DNA of 30,875 nucleotides from a virus, in the IMG/VR virus record IMGVR_UViG_3300008448_000400, positions 1 through 30,875 of that record; one strand, written 5' to 3'. Positions 5,852-14,400 of this stretch are shown here, piece by piece. The notes beneath the pieces were generated by a model that was given only the letters and a program-made list of their open reading frames with translations, had not been told where the DNA came from and did not search any database. The position numbers and the translations under genes are program-made. Position 1 is the first letter of the stretch; every line of letters starts with the position of its first letter.

Positions 5852-5956
5852 ATGGTCGATCTAAATCAAATTACCAATATTGTCATTGGTTCAGTCCTAA
5901 CAGGTGCTTTCTGTTTAGGTATCGGAATCTGCATCGGTTGGAATCTTCGCAAATAA
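5852..5956 (+). CDS. Single-span membrane micro-protein, 34 aa
   Basis: Starts four bases after the RecT-like gene ends. The peptide (MVDLNQITNIVIGSVLTGAF at the start) has a short polar N-terminus, one hydrophobic helix with a glycine pattern (G-x-x-x-x-G, then GIGICIG) and a basic end WNLRK, a standard N-out/C-in arrangement by the positive-inside rule. The glycine spacing suggests helix packing or self-association. Function unknown; small membrane peptides in phage early operons may affect the host membrane, but that is conjecture. Confidence 0.6.
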   Translation: MVDLNQITNIVIGSVLTGAFCLGIGICIGWNLRK

Positions 5957-5960
5957 TTTT

Positions 5961-6296
5961 ATGTCCCAAATCCTAAAAACACACTACCTGGCATACTCAG
6001 CCGTTGGCTCAGTAGCTCAAACAGGTCAAATCCTAGAACGTCTTTCCGACGTTGCTTACCTCGTCAAGGTCGACACTCAACACGGTGTTGATGTTGATGT
6101 ATTCTTCCGCGTTGCTTCTCTCACAGAGATTGCGACGTGGCGTTTGTACGACAAACAATACCGGATGACGGCTGCCGTCGATGAGATTACCGACGCGTAC
6201 AACGCTCGCGTAGAAGCCGAAAAGCAAGCCGCTGACAAAGCTGCTGCTGAAGCGGTCAACGATGCGGTCAACGAAATTAAGCCCGAACAAAACTAA
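5961..6296 (+). CDS. Hypothetical protein, 111 aa
   Basis: Not recognised. The N-terminal 70 residues look beta-rich (THYLAYSAVGSV, VAYLVKVDTQHGVDVDVFFRVASL), and the C-terminal 40 form an Ala/Glu/Lys-rich helix (NARVEAEKQAADKAAAEAV) likely to be a coiled coil. It lies between the annealing protein and exonuclease genes, four bases after the membrane micro-gene and one base before the exonuclease start, so it is surely co-transcribed. A role as an accessory of the recombination module is possible from position only. Confidence 0.62.
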   Translation: MSQILKTHYLAYSAVGSVAQTGQILERLSDVAYLVKVDTQHGVDVDVFFRVASLTEIATWRLYDKQYRMTAAVDEITDAYNARVEAEKQAADKAAAEAVNDAVNEIKPEQN

Positions 6297-6297
6297 T

Positions 6298-7074
6298 ATG
6301 GATAACTATAAAGACATTATTGGATTAAATTACAGCGGTGCAAAAGTTCTGCTGAAGTCGCCAGCTCATTACCAGGCTTGGCTTACTGCGGAACATAAGG
6401 ACAGTCCGGCTATGAAGTTTGGTCGCCTTGTACACACGGCAACGCTCCAGCCTAAAGAGTTTAACGCAAAGGTCGCCATCTCTCCCGATGTAGATCGTCG
6501 CACAAAGGTCGGCAAAGAAGCATACGAGGCTTTCGTCTCTGCGCTGACTGCCGACACCGAAGTCGTCGACAAAGATACCTATGACATCGTTTGTGCTGTA
6601 ACTGAGTCTGCCGAGAAAGCCCTGGCATCGCTCGGTTGCGACACGACTAAATGGTCAACCGAAGAACCTGTTTCTAAACAATGGAACGGTGCGTTCATTA
6701 AGGGTCGCCCCGACCTTGTTACGGCCATCAACGGTGAGAAAGTTGTCATTGACTTGAAGACCACGCAGGATGCTTCCGCAGAGTCTTTTTCGCGTGACGT
6801 GTACAACTTCAAATACTTCCTCCAGGCGGCCTTCTATATGGAACTAACAGGTGCTAAACGGTTCCTGCTTATTGCGGTCGAGAAGGAAGCACCTTACGCA
6901 ACCAAAGTGTACGAGCTAGACGAGCCGGCTATTGCGGAAGGAAAGCGTTTGATGGAGTCGGCAATGGCGACATACGTCCAATGCTTAACCTTCAAGACTT
7001 GGCCTTCTTACGGTTCAGAGTTGACTACACTCTCACTTCCACGATACGCATTTACTTCATCCCAAACCCAATAA
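6298..7074 (+). CDS. PD-(D/E)XK exonuclease (RecE / exodeoxyribonuclease VIII-like)
   Basis: Likely a 5'-3' exonuclease that makes single-stranded tails for the annealing protein. It shows the pattern of phage PD-(D/E)XK nucleases of the DUF3799/RecE C-terminal type: LNYSGAKVLLKSPAHYQAWL near the start, KFGRLVHTATLQP with the conserved His, then GRPDLV (about 137-142) and VIDLKTT (about 150-156) supplying the Asp and the D-x-K pair, and a C-terminal YFLQAAFYMEL helix with the usual Q-x-x-x-Y. The ATG at 6298 was preferred to an upstream in-frame start at 6262, which overlaps the previous gene. The 258 aa are enough for the catalytic core only. Confidence 0.82.
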   Translation: MDNYKDIIGLNYSGAKVLLKSPAHYQAWLTAEHKDSPAMKFGRLVHTATLQPKEFNAKVAISPDVDRRTKVGKEAYEAFVSALTADTEVVDKDTYDIVCAVTESAEKALASLGCDTTKWSTEEPVSKQWNGAFIKGRPDLVTAINGEKVVIDLKTTQDASAESFSRDVYNFKYFLQAAFYMELTGAKRFLLIAVEKEAPYATKVYELDEPAIAEGKRLMESAMATYVQCLTFKTWPSYGSELTTLSLPRYAFTSSQTQ

Positions 7075-7080
7075 AATAAT

Positions 7081-7527
7081 ATGTCATTCAAGTTCGATCC
7101 AAAGGCCGCTGAAGGCCGTAAATATGTGTCCAAAGCAGGGACATACGACTGCACCGTTGAATCGGTGAAGTACGAGTATATGCCACCACGTAGCGACTTC
7201 TACGCGAAGTTCACGCTCGTCACCACCGAAGGCGAAACCACCTATGCTGACATCTTCCTCAAGCCGGAGAAGAATGGCGAGTACGGTCGTCTCCAACAGT
7301 TTATGGCAGCGTCCGCTACCAAAGACGAGATTGAGAAGTACCTTAGCCGTGGCGAGTTCGACATCGACGAGGAGTTTATTCGCCTCATCGGTGAACGTGC
7401 GACTGGTCGTAGTTTCAAGGTAGTTGTTACTGAGCGCAAGTACACGCGTAAGGACGGAACCGAAGGCGTTGCCTATAACGGATCGTTCTTTAAGCGTCTA
7501 CCAGAAGGCCCAGAGCAACCGTTTTAA
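7081..7527 (+). CDS. DUF669-like ssDNA-binding protein
   Basis: Probably the phage single-strand binding protein. Beta-rich sequence KAGTYDCTVESVKYEY, FYAKFTLVTTEGETTYADIFLKP, then a helical middle (GRLQQFMAASATKDEIEKYL) and a final strand pair SFKVVVTERKYTRKDGTEGVAYNGSFFKRL match the usual layout of DUF669 proteins, which occupy the SSB position in phage recombination operons. The end, EGPEQPF, resembles a weak version of the acidic ...PF tip by which bacterial SSBs recruit partners. It sits between exonuclease and helicase genes and overlaps the helicase start by one base (TAATG). Confidence 0.65.
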   Translation: MSFKFDPKAAEGRKYVSKAGTYDCTVESVKYEYMPPRSDFYAKFTLVTTEGETTYADIFLKPEKNGEYGRLQQFMAASATKDEIEKYLSRGEFDIDEEFIRLIGERATGRSFKVVVTERKYTRKDGTEGVAYNGSFFKRLPEGPEQPF

Positions 7528-8951
7528 TGCTACCGGCATTAAGAGATTACCAGGAGGACGCTGTTGAAAGCGTCCTTCTTTCTTTGCGGTCTGGAGTCAA
7601 CCCGCTACTAGTCGCCCCTACTGGTAGCGGTAAGACTCGGATTGCTGTTGAGGTTATGAAGCGTTGGCAGGAAGTGTACAAACGCCCTGTGGTCTTCCTG
7701 GCGCACCGTATCGAGCTGCTGAAGCAAGCCGAGGACGCAATGCGAGCAGGTGGAGTTAACGGCTTTGTGATGTCCGTGTTCGATAAAGACCAGCCAGACT
7801 TTATGAACGACAGTCTTACCATATGGGACGAGGCGCATCACGTATCCGCAGATGGCATATCGACATTACTCGCCAGGTTCAATGGCCCTAAAGTCGCTAT
7901 CACGGCTACACCGGACAGGCTAGATCGCCAACGTATTGAAGACGAAGGGTTCAGCTTGTGCCACGAAATCTATATCCGTGACCTTATTTGCAAAGGATAC
8001 CTGGTCAGACCAATGGCCAAGAAATTGGCGGTACATATCAACGGTGATGCGGGGACACTTGATAAGGTGCTAGAGCAGGTCGCAGCAAACGTGCTCGACG
8101 AGGTTGCTCGGCACGAAAGGAAGCGGTCGATTGCGTTCCTGCCGTCGGTACAATCATCTAAAGACTTCGCAGCGTCGATGTGTGCTCTAGGTGCTAAATG
8201 GGCGCACGTGGACGGAGAGACACCGGCAGATGAACGATGGCTGACAGTATATTCGTTTAAGAAAGGGGAGTTGGATGGACTGTCCAATGTGTCCCTATTC
8301 ACGGAGGGCTTTGACTGCCCAGAGGTAGACTGCGTGGTACTGCTACGCGAGACTAAGAGCAGGGCGTTATGGTCGCAAATGATTGGAAGGGGTTTACGCA
8401 AGTCGCCTGGCAAAAAGGATTGTCTCATCCTCGATCCATTTTGGACATCCGGGGAAAACACTTTGAACCCTGCCGACGCATTTACAGGTAATCCCGATGC
8501 CTATGCAGGTGCGCAAGATGGTCTTCGTGACTGCCTAGCCGATGCCGACGGTGCAGACTCCGACGCGGAGGAAAGGCTATTGGCCAAGTTCAAACGGTTA
8601 GAGCGTATGAAGGATGCTAAGGAAGCCAGAGAAAGAGGGCTAATCGACATATCCGTAGTGATACCTCTATTGGGCTTAATCCCGCCCCCAGAGGCTAGCC
8701 AAGGGGGTCAAATGACCGCTTCTCAGAAGGCTCTGCTAGAGACGCATAAGGTCTATGGTTCAGACTTCACTTATGCACAGGCAGCTTGGCTATTGCGCAA
8801 GTTGTCAGAACGTAGGTCGCTAGGTTTGGCGACGGTCAAGCAGGTACGCAAGTTGAGGCAGTTCGGACACCGGAACGCTCAATTTATTAACTTTACAACC
8901 GCTGGACAGTTAATAGGTTCTGACTGGCGCATTAAACGTTTCTCCAAATGA
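7527..8951 (+). CDS. SF2 DEAH-box helicase
   Basis: An ATP-driven nucleic acid helicase or translocase of superfamily 2, like the UvsW/RecG-type helicases of other phages. Visible motifs: LRDYQ (5-9), Walker A VAPTGSGKT (29-37), FLAHRIELLKQ (Ia), WDEAHH (DEAH at 101-104), ITATP (about 123-127), a second RecA-fold domain with FTEGFDCPEVDCVVLLRETKS (motif V), and QMIGRGLRKSPGKKD (about 284-298, motif VI). The C-terminal 150 residues are helical and unassigned. A role in fork remodelling or strand migration fits the neighbouring annealing protein and resolvase. It starts on the last base of the SSB-like gene's stop and ends in an ATGA overlap. Confidence 0.88.
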   Translation: MLPALRDYQEDAVESVLLSLRSGVNPLLVAPTGSGKTRIAVEVMKRWQEVYKRPVVFLAHRIELLKQAEDAMRAGGVNGFVMSVFDKDQPDFMNDSLTIWDEAHHVSADGISTLLARFNGPKVAITATPDRLDRQRIEDEGFSLCHEIYIRDLICKGYLVRPMAKKLAVHINGDAGTLDKVLEQVAANVLDEVARHERKRSIAFLPSVQSSKDFAASMCALGAKWAHVDGETPADERWLTVYSFKKGELDGLSNVSLFTEGFDCPEVDCVVLLRETKSRALWSQMIGRGLRKSPGKKDCLILDPFWTSGENTLNPADAFTGNPDAYAGAQDGLRDCLADADGADSDAEERLLAKFKRLERMKDAKEARERGLIDISVVIPLLGLIPPPEASQGGQMTASQKALLETHKVYGSDFTYAQAAWLLRKLSERRSLGLATVKQVRKLRQFGHRNAQFINFTTAGQLIGSDWRIKRFSK

Positions 8952-9553
8952 ATAAAAAACACATCATCGGTATCTCTGGCTATGCTAGATCGGGCAAGGA
9001 CACTCTTGCCGACGCACTCTTAAATGAGTTCACGTTTAGAAACACGGTAACTTGTAAGTTCAAGTTTGCCACGGCTTTACGCCAGGGCTTGAGCCGAGCG
9101 TTCCTTGAGGTAGACTTGCCGTTCTCCGTGGACACCGAAGTTGACGCAGAGAAAGCAGCTATTCGTCCGTTGATGGTAGAGTTTGGTAAGTTCTGCCGTA
9201 GCCGGGACGTAGACATCTTTGCCAAGAAAACGATTAAAGCGATTGAGGGTTACTTCCGCATCGGAGCACAGGTGGCCATTGTCTCCGACCTGCGGTATCA
9301 GAACGAAGGCGCGTTATTGCATGAGTGCGCCAAGCGTAACGGTTGGGGTTACCACCACGTTGACATCGAGCGTAAAGGTACATTCGCGGCCAACCAAGAG
9401 GAGCTAGACAGCATTGAGGCATTGCTCGACGCGACATATAAGGAATCTTGGTTTTACGGAACATCTTTTTCAGATCGTGACATTGCCGGCATTAACAACT
9501 GGGCTGCCGGCATTGCAGACAACTTAGTACATAACAGGGAGCATACCAAATGA
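8948..9553 (+). CDS. Deoxynucleoside monophosphate kinase-like P-loop protein
   Basis: Likely phosphorylates dNMPs to feed phage DNA synthesis, in the cytoplasm. The N-terminus IIGISGYARSGKDTLADAL has a P-loop (GYARSGKDT, residues 11-19) with Asp after the Lys, as in phage dNMP kinases. RPLMVEFGKFCRSRDVDIFAKK and VAIVSDLRYQNEGALLHECAKRNG match the FGxxxR... and SDxRxxNE elements that shape the nucleotide pocket in this family. At 201 aa it is close to phage relatives. ATGA overlaps tie it to the helicase before and the membrane micro-gene after. Confidence 0.8.
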   Translation: MNKKHIIGISGYARSGKDTLADALLNEFTFRNTVTCKFKFATALRQGLSRAFLEVDLPFSVDTEVDAEKAAIRPLMVEFGKFCRSRDVDIFAKKTIKAIEGYFRIGAQVAIVSDLRYQNEGALLHECAKRNGWGYHHVDIERKGTFAANQEELDSIEALLDATYKESWFYGTSFSDRDIAGINNWAAGIADNLVHNREHTK

Positions 9554-9648
9554 GCGATACAACCAAAATTGCTATGTGGGCTATCTTCCTTGCGGGAGTC
9601 TCTATTGGATTTTCTATTTCACAGTTAATTTATAAACTAAAACAATGA
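9550..9648 (+). CDS. Single-span membrane micro-protein, 32 aa
   Basis: ATGA overlaps on both sides (9550-9553 and 9645-9648) leave little doubt that this is translated. The peptide (MSDTTKIAMWAIFLAG at the start) has one hydrophobic helix with small residues (AGVSIGFSIS) followed by QLIYKLKQ, so a cytoplasmic basic C-terminus is likely. It resembles the peptide at 5852 in plan, not in sequence. Function unknown. Confidence 0.7.
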   Translation: MSDTTKIAMWAIFLAGVSIGFSISQLIYKLKQ

Positions 9649-9911
9649 GCAAAGCAAAAAGGTATGTCGCTCTACATCGCAACGGCCGTGAGGCCCTTAT
9701 TGTGGCGTGGGAATACAGGGAGGCAGATGAAAGTGATAAACACTTACCTAAATGGATTAAAGAGTCCGACTACGCTTCACTCCAAGCCGAGAACGAGCGT
9801 CTGCGGAAGGCAGGCAATGCAATGTACGATGCCGCAGTTCAAGACTCAATGGGTCTATGGGTGATGCCAGCGTTTGAACAATGGTCTAAGATTAAAAACG
9901 AAACCAAATGA
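9645..9911 (+). CDS. Hypothetical phage protein, 88 aa
   Basis: Function unknown. The N-terminal part (KRYVALHRNGREALIVAWEYR) looks like a small beta unit; the middle, YASLQAENERLRKAGNAM, is a short coiled-coil segment of a kind often seen in accessory phage proteins that carry a YxxLQAENERLR motif. The C-terminus includes WVMPAFEQWSKIK. It is joined by ATGA overlaps to the membrane micro-gene and to the phosphoesterase gene. Confidence 0.68.
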   Translation: MSKAKRYVALHRNGREALIVAWEYREADESDKHLPKWIKESDYASLQAENERLRKAGNAMYDAAVQDSMGLWVMPAFEQWSKIKNETK

Positions 9912-10654
9912 GCACCGAAACACGCATCGTCGTCATGGGCGACAACCACGGCAACCACGGTGATCAGGACACGCTCAAGGCCGTCCTCGACTTCTGCAAA
10001 GACTTTAAGCCTACCTACCGCGTACACCTCGGAGATAATTGGGATTACGCTGCTCTACGCAAAGGGGTATCAAATCAAGATAAGGAAGCATCTTGGGCAG
10101 TCCTTAAAGATGACATGGAGCAAGGTGCAGCATGGCTGGCTAAATACCGCCCGACGCATTTTCTAATGGGTAACCACGATTGGCGAGTAAGAGATGCTAT
10201 GTATAACACCGACAGCATTACGAAGCTCGACGCGTTAAAAGACGTAGACCACGCAATGAGTAAGGCTATCAGCAAATCCGGCTGTCAGGTCATTAAGCCC
10301 TACACGGTGCAGAAGGGATATGTGGACATTGGCCCGATGACATTCACACACGGCTTTTTCCACGGTAACGATGCCATCCTTAAAATGGCGCACCGATTTA
10401 ACAGCGGCCCAGGGCATGGACTAGTAATGGGTCATTTGCACAGAGCCGAGCAGCACAACCTAGAGCGACGCGGTGGCGGGGCGGTGTGGATCTGCGGCTG
10501 TGCCTGCGACACTCAACTGCAATACGCGGAACGTCGCCCCTCGACCCTACGCTGGCAAAATAGCTTCATGGCTTTTATCATCAAGGGTGAGCACTACATC
10601 GGGCGACAGGCTCACAAGTTTAACGGACGCTGGGAAATGCCTTTCAACAAATGA
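9908..10654 (+). CDS. Calcineurin-like metallophosphoesterase
   Basis: A metal-dependent phosphoesterase acting on DNA ends, nucleotides or phosphoproteins; the substrate cannot be told. All family motifs are in order: GDNHGN (Asp12, His14), HLGDNWD (about 40-46, Asp43), MGNHD (87-91), THGFFHG and MGHLHRA. The spacing is normal for the 248 aa length. A Cys-containing strand WICGCACDTQLQY follows the last motif. It lies in the nucleic-acid block between an unknown gene and the methyltransferase, coupled to both by ATGA, so DNA or nucleotide processing is the more likely role. Confidence 0.85.
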   Translation: MSTETRIVVMGDNHGNHGDQDTLKAVLDFCKDFKPTYRVHLGDNWDYAALRKGVSNQDKEASWAVLKDDMEQGAAWLAKYRPTHFLMGNHDWRVRDAMYNTDSITKLDALKDVDHAMSKAISKSGCQVIKPYTVQKGYVDIGPMTFTHGFFHGNDAILKMAHRFNSGPGHGLVMGHLHRAEQHNLERRGGGAVWICGCACDTQLQYAERRPSTLRWQNSFMAFIIKGEHYIGRQAHKFNGRWEMPFNK

Positions 10655-11910
10655 GTACTTACAAAATACATCACGGAAGCAACTTGGACATTTTGCCAAC
10701 TTTGGCAGACAACTCTATCGACTCCATCGTTACCGACCCGCCCTATGAGCTTGGCTTTATGGGTAAGTCATGGGACTCAACAGGCATCGCCTACAACGTC
10801 GAGCTGTGGAAACAATGTCTCCGAGTGCTTAAACCCGGAGGTCACTTGGTCGCCTTTAGCGGTTCGCGCACTTATCACCGCATGGCAGTTGCAATCGAGG
10901 ATGCTGGCTTTCAAATCCGTGATCAGATGATGTGGGTTTACGGTTCGGGCTTTCCGAAGTCGCACAATGTCGCAAACGACATAGATAAGAGGATGGGGCA
11001 TCCTCCGAGGGGACGAGCTATTCCTATGGCATCTACTAACTTACCAACGGGAAAGTATGCTGAAGAAAAACTGACTGGAAACAAGGTCGAGGCTTATGAG
11101 CCGAGAAGCGAGGAGGCAAAACCTTGGGCTGGTTGGGGAACAGCGCTAAAGCCATCGCATGAACCAATGGTATTGGCAAGAAAGCCCCTAGAGGGAACGG
11201 TTGCTGCTAATGTCCTCAAGTGGGGCGTTGGAGGATTGAACATTGATGGTTGTCGGGTTGGGACGGATGGTGGGACTCAAAGAGGAAGCCAATCGCCTTA
11301 CCCAAAAAATCTTGATGGAACAGAAGATAGGTCTAAAAGTTGGGCTAGAACAGGTCACGAAATACTTGAGGCAAACACAGGACGCTGGCCGGCAAACCTT
11401 ATGCACGATGGAAGCCAAGAGGTGCTGGATTTGTTTCCGCAGACAGGAAAAAGCCAAGGAGGAAGGTCTGGTCATACAGCTGCTTATGGAGGTGGCTATA
11501 AGCAAGAACACTATGGCGAGGAAGCCCCCGGGTATGGCGATAGCGGCTCTGCCGCCCGTTTCTTCTACTGCCCCAAAGCCAGCAAGAAAGACAGGGACGA
11601 AGGTTGCGACGAAATAGAGGAAAAACGCGAAAGCGATAGAGAAAAAGACGATGGCGTAGGCGGTGACAATCCACGCAACAGAAGCAACACACCTCGCAAA
11701 AACTCTCACCCAACGGTCAAGCCTACCGACCTTATGCGCTACCTTTGCCGGCTTGTCACGCCTCCTGGTGCTACCGTTCTCGACCCTTTCAATGGATCAG
11801 GCTCAACAGGTAAGGCAGCAGTCTTAGAAGGCTTTAATTATGTCGGTATCGAGTTGGATGCTGACTATATAAAGATTTCCGAAGCCCGAATTAAAGCCGT
11901 AATCAAATGA
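10651..11910 (+). CDS. DNA N6-adenine/N4-cytosine methyltransferase (beta-type order)
   Basis: Transfers methyl groups from S-adenosylmethionine to an amino group of A or C in DNA. DPPY (29-32) is the catalytic motif IV, and VLDPFNGSGSTGKAAVLEGF (about 375-394) is the SAM-binding motif I followed by VGIELDADYI. Motif IV before motif I is the beta-class order. HPTVKPTDLMRYL, just before motif I, is typical. The stretch of some 230 residues between (about 100-340) is Gly/Lys/Glu-rich and presumably holds target recognition; site specificity cannot be read. No restriction enzyme is adjacent, so host-defence evasion or regulation is likelier than a restriction-modification pair. Confidence 0.87.
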   Translation: MSTYKIHHGSNLDILPTLADNSIDSIVTDPPYELGFMGKSWDSTGIAYNVELWKQCLRVLKPGGHLVAFSGSRTYHRMAVAIEDAGFQIRDQMMWVYGSGFPKSHNVANDIDKRMGHPPRGRAIPMASTNLPTGKYAEEKLTGNKVEAYEPRSEEAKPWAGWGTALKPSHEPMVLARKPLEGTVAANVLKWGVGGLNIDGCRVGTDGGTQRGSQSPYPKNLDGTEDRSKSWARTGHEILEANTGRWPANLMHDGSQEVLDLFPQTGKSQGGRSGHTAAYGGGYKQEHYGEEAPGYGDSGSAARFFYCPKASKKDRDEGCDEIEEKRESDREKDDGVGGDNPRNRSNTPRKNSHPTVKPTDLMRYLCRLVTPPGATVLDPFNGSGSTGKAAVLEGFNYVGIELDADYIKISEARIKAVIK

Positions 11911-12137
11911 CCGACGACCTATTCGATAAACTCAAGGCCGCGTATTATTCTAAAGATGATACCGTTCCTAAAGGTTTTAAGACCCGACAGGAGTGGCAGA
12001 CCGAGTGGAAGATTGGCCGTCACGCTGCGACTGAGATGCTAGCAGTCGGCATCCGAGATGGACTTGTATCTAAGGTTGAGTTGATGAAGGGTGGAAGGCG
12101 CACACCTTTCTACGGAGCTATAAAGAAAAAGAATTGA
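11907..12137 (+). CDS. Hypothetical protein, 76 aa, possible winged helix
   Basis: Starts by ATGA overlap with the methyltransferase. The sequence TRQEWQTEWKIGRHAATEMLAVGIRDGLVSKVELMKGGRRTPFYGAIKK has a helix-turn-helix feel (two helices, then a strand-turn-strand with a basic wing, GGRRTPFYG), so a small winged-helix DNA-binding protein is plausible. No family was recognised. It could regulate the operon or help the primase-helicase; both are guesses from position. Confidence 0.6.
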   Translation: MTDDLFDKLKAAYYSKDDTVPKGFKTRQEWQTEWKIGRHAATEMLAVGIRDGLVSKVELMKGGRRTPFYGAIKKKN

Positions 12138-12174
12138 CGGAATAGGGAAGGTGGCAGATAAGAGGAACGCCACT

Positions 12175-12399
12175 ATGAAACAATATAAGCTTAAAAAAGG
12201 AGCAATGGTTCTGGAACCTAAAGCAGAGTTCCAGGGATGTATTCTCCGAATTAACAAGGAAGGGCAGTATGTCTATTCCTACTCTCGTCTAGTCAAGATG
12301 TTCGTCTCGCAAGGTATGAAACAAGAAGATGCCGTAGAATGGGTAGATTACAATATTGTAAGTCTAAAGCCTATGGGACTTACTATATCTAAAAAATGA
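12175..12399 (+). CDS. Hypothetical protein, 74 aa
   Basis: Not recognised. ATG at 12175 has AGAGGAA upstream; a GTG at 12151 behind GGGAAG would add eight residues and cannot be excluded. The protein has a basic start (MKQYKLKKGAMVLEP), a strand RINKEGQYVYSYSRLV and a helix KMFVSQGMKQEDAVEWV ending in VDYNIVSLKPMG. It ends in ATGA overlap with the primase-helicase gene. Confidence 0.58.
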   Translation: MKQYKLKKGAMVLEPKAEFQGCILRINKEGQYVYSYSRLVKMFVSQGMKQEDAVEWVDYNIVSLKPMGLTISKK

Positions 12400-14375
12400 C
12401 TATTACAGATCGCACAGCCGGTGCTCAAGCGTACTTGGCTAAACTTCCACGTGCTGTCTCTGGACAGGGTGGGCATCCAGCAACCTATCGGGCTGCCTCT
12501 ATCCTAGCACACGGCTTCGACCTGCCCTATACAGACGCTTGGACATTGCTTTCAGCCTGGAACGTTTCGCATTGCTCGCCGCCTTGGTCTGAAAGCGACT
12601 TGAAGCATAAGCTGAACGACGCGTATGTTAAACCGCACACCAATCCTAAAGGTTGGCTAGTCAGTCAGAATAGATCCGTTGGTACAAATGGAAGGATGAT
12701 ATTCGACCCTAAGCGTGTAGCCGAGATTGCGTTTGGTTCAGTACCGTTAACTACTGCCGACTTACTTCTCGCTGCGTTCAAAGACGACGAGGTGGTTTGT
12801 ATTACTAATGAGGCAGGAGAGAATGACGGTCGGTTCTTCCCTGCGTCTAAGGGCAACTTCTTAACCAGGCGGGAATGGCTAGACAGGTTCTTTGGGCCAG
12901 CCGGCATTGATAAGGTTTATTACAAGGAACGCGAGGCTGGTGCTTGGATGCGCATTAACCCTTTCACTAAGGACGACTTCTCTGGGACGGACACTTCAGT
13001 TAGCTCTTATCGGCACGTCTTGGTAGAGTTCGATAAGTTGAAGAAGGAAGAACAGGTAGCAATTTTCAATCAGTCCAATCTGCCCATTACTGCCCTTATT
13101 GATAGTGGCGGTAAGTCTGTCCACGCTTGGGTACGCGTCGATGCTCCGGACAAAGCCGAATGGGAGAAGCGCAGAGATGCGATATACGAGTTCCTAGCCG
13201 ACCACGAACCCGATCCACAGAACAAGAATCCTTCCCGCTGGAGTCGACTAGGCGGGGTGATGCGTGGCGATAAAGAGCAGAAGGTGTTAGCCTTGAATGT
13301 TGGCGCACACGATTGGAGTGCCTGGACGGTTTGGAAGGACGGACAAGACTTGCCCCAAGAGATGTCGGTTAATCAGTTGATGGAGTTTGATATCAACAAT
13401 GACAAAGACCACGTGATTGGACACGGACGCTGGTTATGTAAGGGTGCGTCGCTTCTAGTCACCGGGCAGTCGGGTGTCGGTAAGTCATCATTCCTTATGC
13501 AGATGGCTTGCTCGTTTGCTGTTGGACGTGAGTTGTTTGGTATCCCTACTAAGTATCCTTTACGGACGGCTGTGATACAGGCCGAAAATAACGAGGGTGA
13601 CCTTGCTTGCGCAGCCCAGGGTGTCATCGGCTCGATGTCGCTTACTTCCGAGGAGCGTGTGACTTTGAATGAAAACCTAAAGTTCTATACTGAGACTTCT
13701 AAGACAGGTGCAGCTTTTGCGGAGATGCTCCGTAAGATTGTAGTTCGCAATAAATTACAGTTCGTGGTTTGCGATCCACTTTTAAGCTACATCGGGGGGG
13801 ACGTATCTAAACAGGAGGTAGCCTCAAACTTCCTCCGTAACCTTATCCAGCCCATCCTAAATGACACAGGTGTTATCCTTTGCTTCATTCACCATGAAGG
13901 CAAACCCAAGCCGAAGGAGCAGACAGATGGCCAGACTATCAGCGATATGTCTTATAGCGGTCTAGGTTCGTCCGAGTTGGTTAACTGGGCTAGGGCTATC
14001 ATTAACATTCGACGCGAGTCTAAAGACTTGCCAGAGTTTTCGTTCAATCTGACTAAACGTGGCAAGTTAGCCGGTATGCGTAAGCCGGACGGACACGAAA
14101 CACTTTCCCTCAAGTTGCGCCACGCGGACGGCAAGGTGCTCTGGGAGGTAGTCCCGCCTGTCTCCAAGTTTGAGCTACTCAAGATCGGTAAGCAGTACGC
14201 TCACTTTGGGGCTAAGGAAAGCACCGCCAGGGGTGTGCTCATCAAGGAACTTATCGACGAGTATGGCCTAGACGGTCAACAGGCTGAGTCAGTCCTCAAG
14301 GCACTAGTAACCAATGGGGTAATGGTTCCGCGTAAGGTAGGTGCGGCCATCTTCTACGAGGGTACTGAGAAATAG
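12396..14375 (+). CDS. Primase-helicase (AEP-like primase plus RecA-fold ATPase)
   Basis: Probably the main replication protein. Residues 10-90 (GHPATYRAASILAHGFDLPY... then SDLKHKLNDAY) form a helical domain like those next to phage primases. Residues about 205-285 carry an archaeo-eukaryotic-primase-like signature: HVLVEFD (acidic pair), IDSGGKSVHAWVRVD with the conserved His, and NPSRWSRLGGVMR. Residues about 340-600 are a RepA/AAA_25-type ATPase: Walker A TGQSGVGKSS (near 354-364), FVVCDPLLSYIGGD (Walker B), CFIHHEGKPK, and GLGSSELVNWARAIINI. A winged-helix-like tail closes the 659 aa. It ends the plus-strand block; no terminator is evident before the convergent genes. Confidence 0.82.
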   Translation: MTITDRTAGAQAYLAKLPRAVSGQGGHPATYRAASILAHGFDLPYTDAWTLLSAWNVSHCSPPWSESDLKHKLNDAYVKPHTNPKGWLVSQNRSVGTNGRMIFDPKRVAEIAFGSVPLTTADLLLAAFKDDEVVCITNEAGENDGRFFPASKGNFLTRREWLDRFFGPAGIDKVYYKEREAGAWMRINPFTKDDFSGTDTSVSSYRHVLVEFDKLKKEEQVAIFNQSNLPITALIDSGGKSVHAWVRVDAPDKAEWEKRRDAIYEFLADHEPDPQNKNPSRWSRLGGVMRGDKEQKVLALNVGAHDWSAWTVWKDGQDLPQEMSVNQLMEFDINNDKDHVIGHGRWLCKGASLLVTGQSGVGKSSFLMQMACSFAVGRELFGIPTKYPLRTAVIQAENNEGDLACAAQGVIGSMSLTSEERVTLNENLKFYTETSKTGAAFAEMLRKIVVRNKLQFVVCDPLLSYIGGDVSKQEVASNFLRNLIQPILNDTGVILCFIHHEGKPKPKEQTDGQTISDMSYSGLGSSELVNWARAIINIRRESKDLPEFSFNLTKRGKLAGMRKPDGHETLSLKLRHADGKVLWEVVPPVSKFELLKIGKQYAHFGAKESTARGVLIKELIDEYGLDGQQAESVLKALVTNGVMVPRKVGAAIFYEGTEK

Positions 14376-14400
14376 GTCAATAGACCCCTCTAGGATGCCC

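Noticed and set aside
7089-7100. GTTCGATCC resembling the T-loop of a tRNA
   Set aside because: It lies inside the start of the DUF669-like gene and no acceptor, D-arm or anticodon stem could be paired around it. No tRNA was seen elsewhere.
14376-14400. Terminator between the convergent blocks
   Set aside because: Only a 4-bp GGTC/GACC pairing is present and there is no T-run on either strand; too weak to call.
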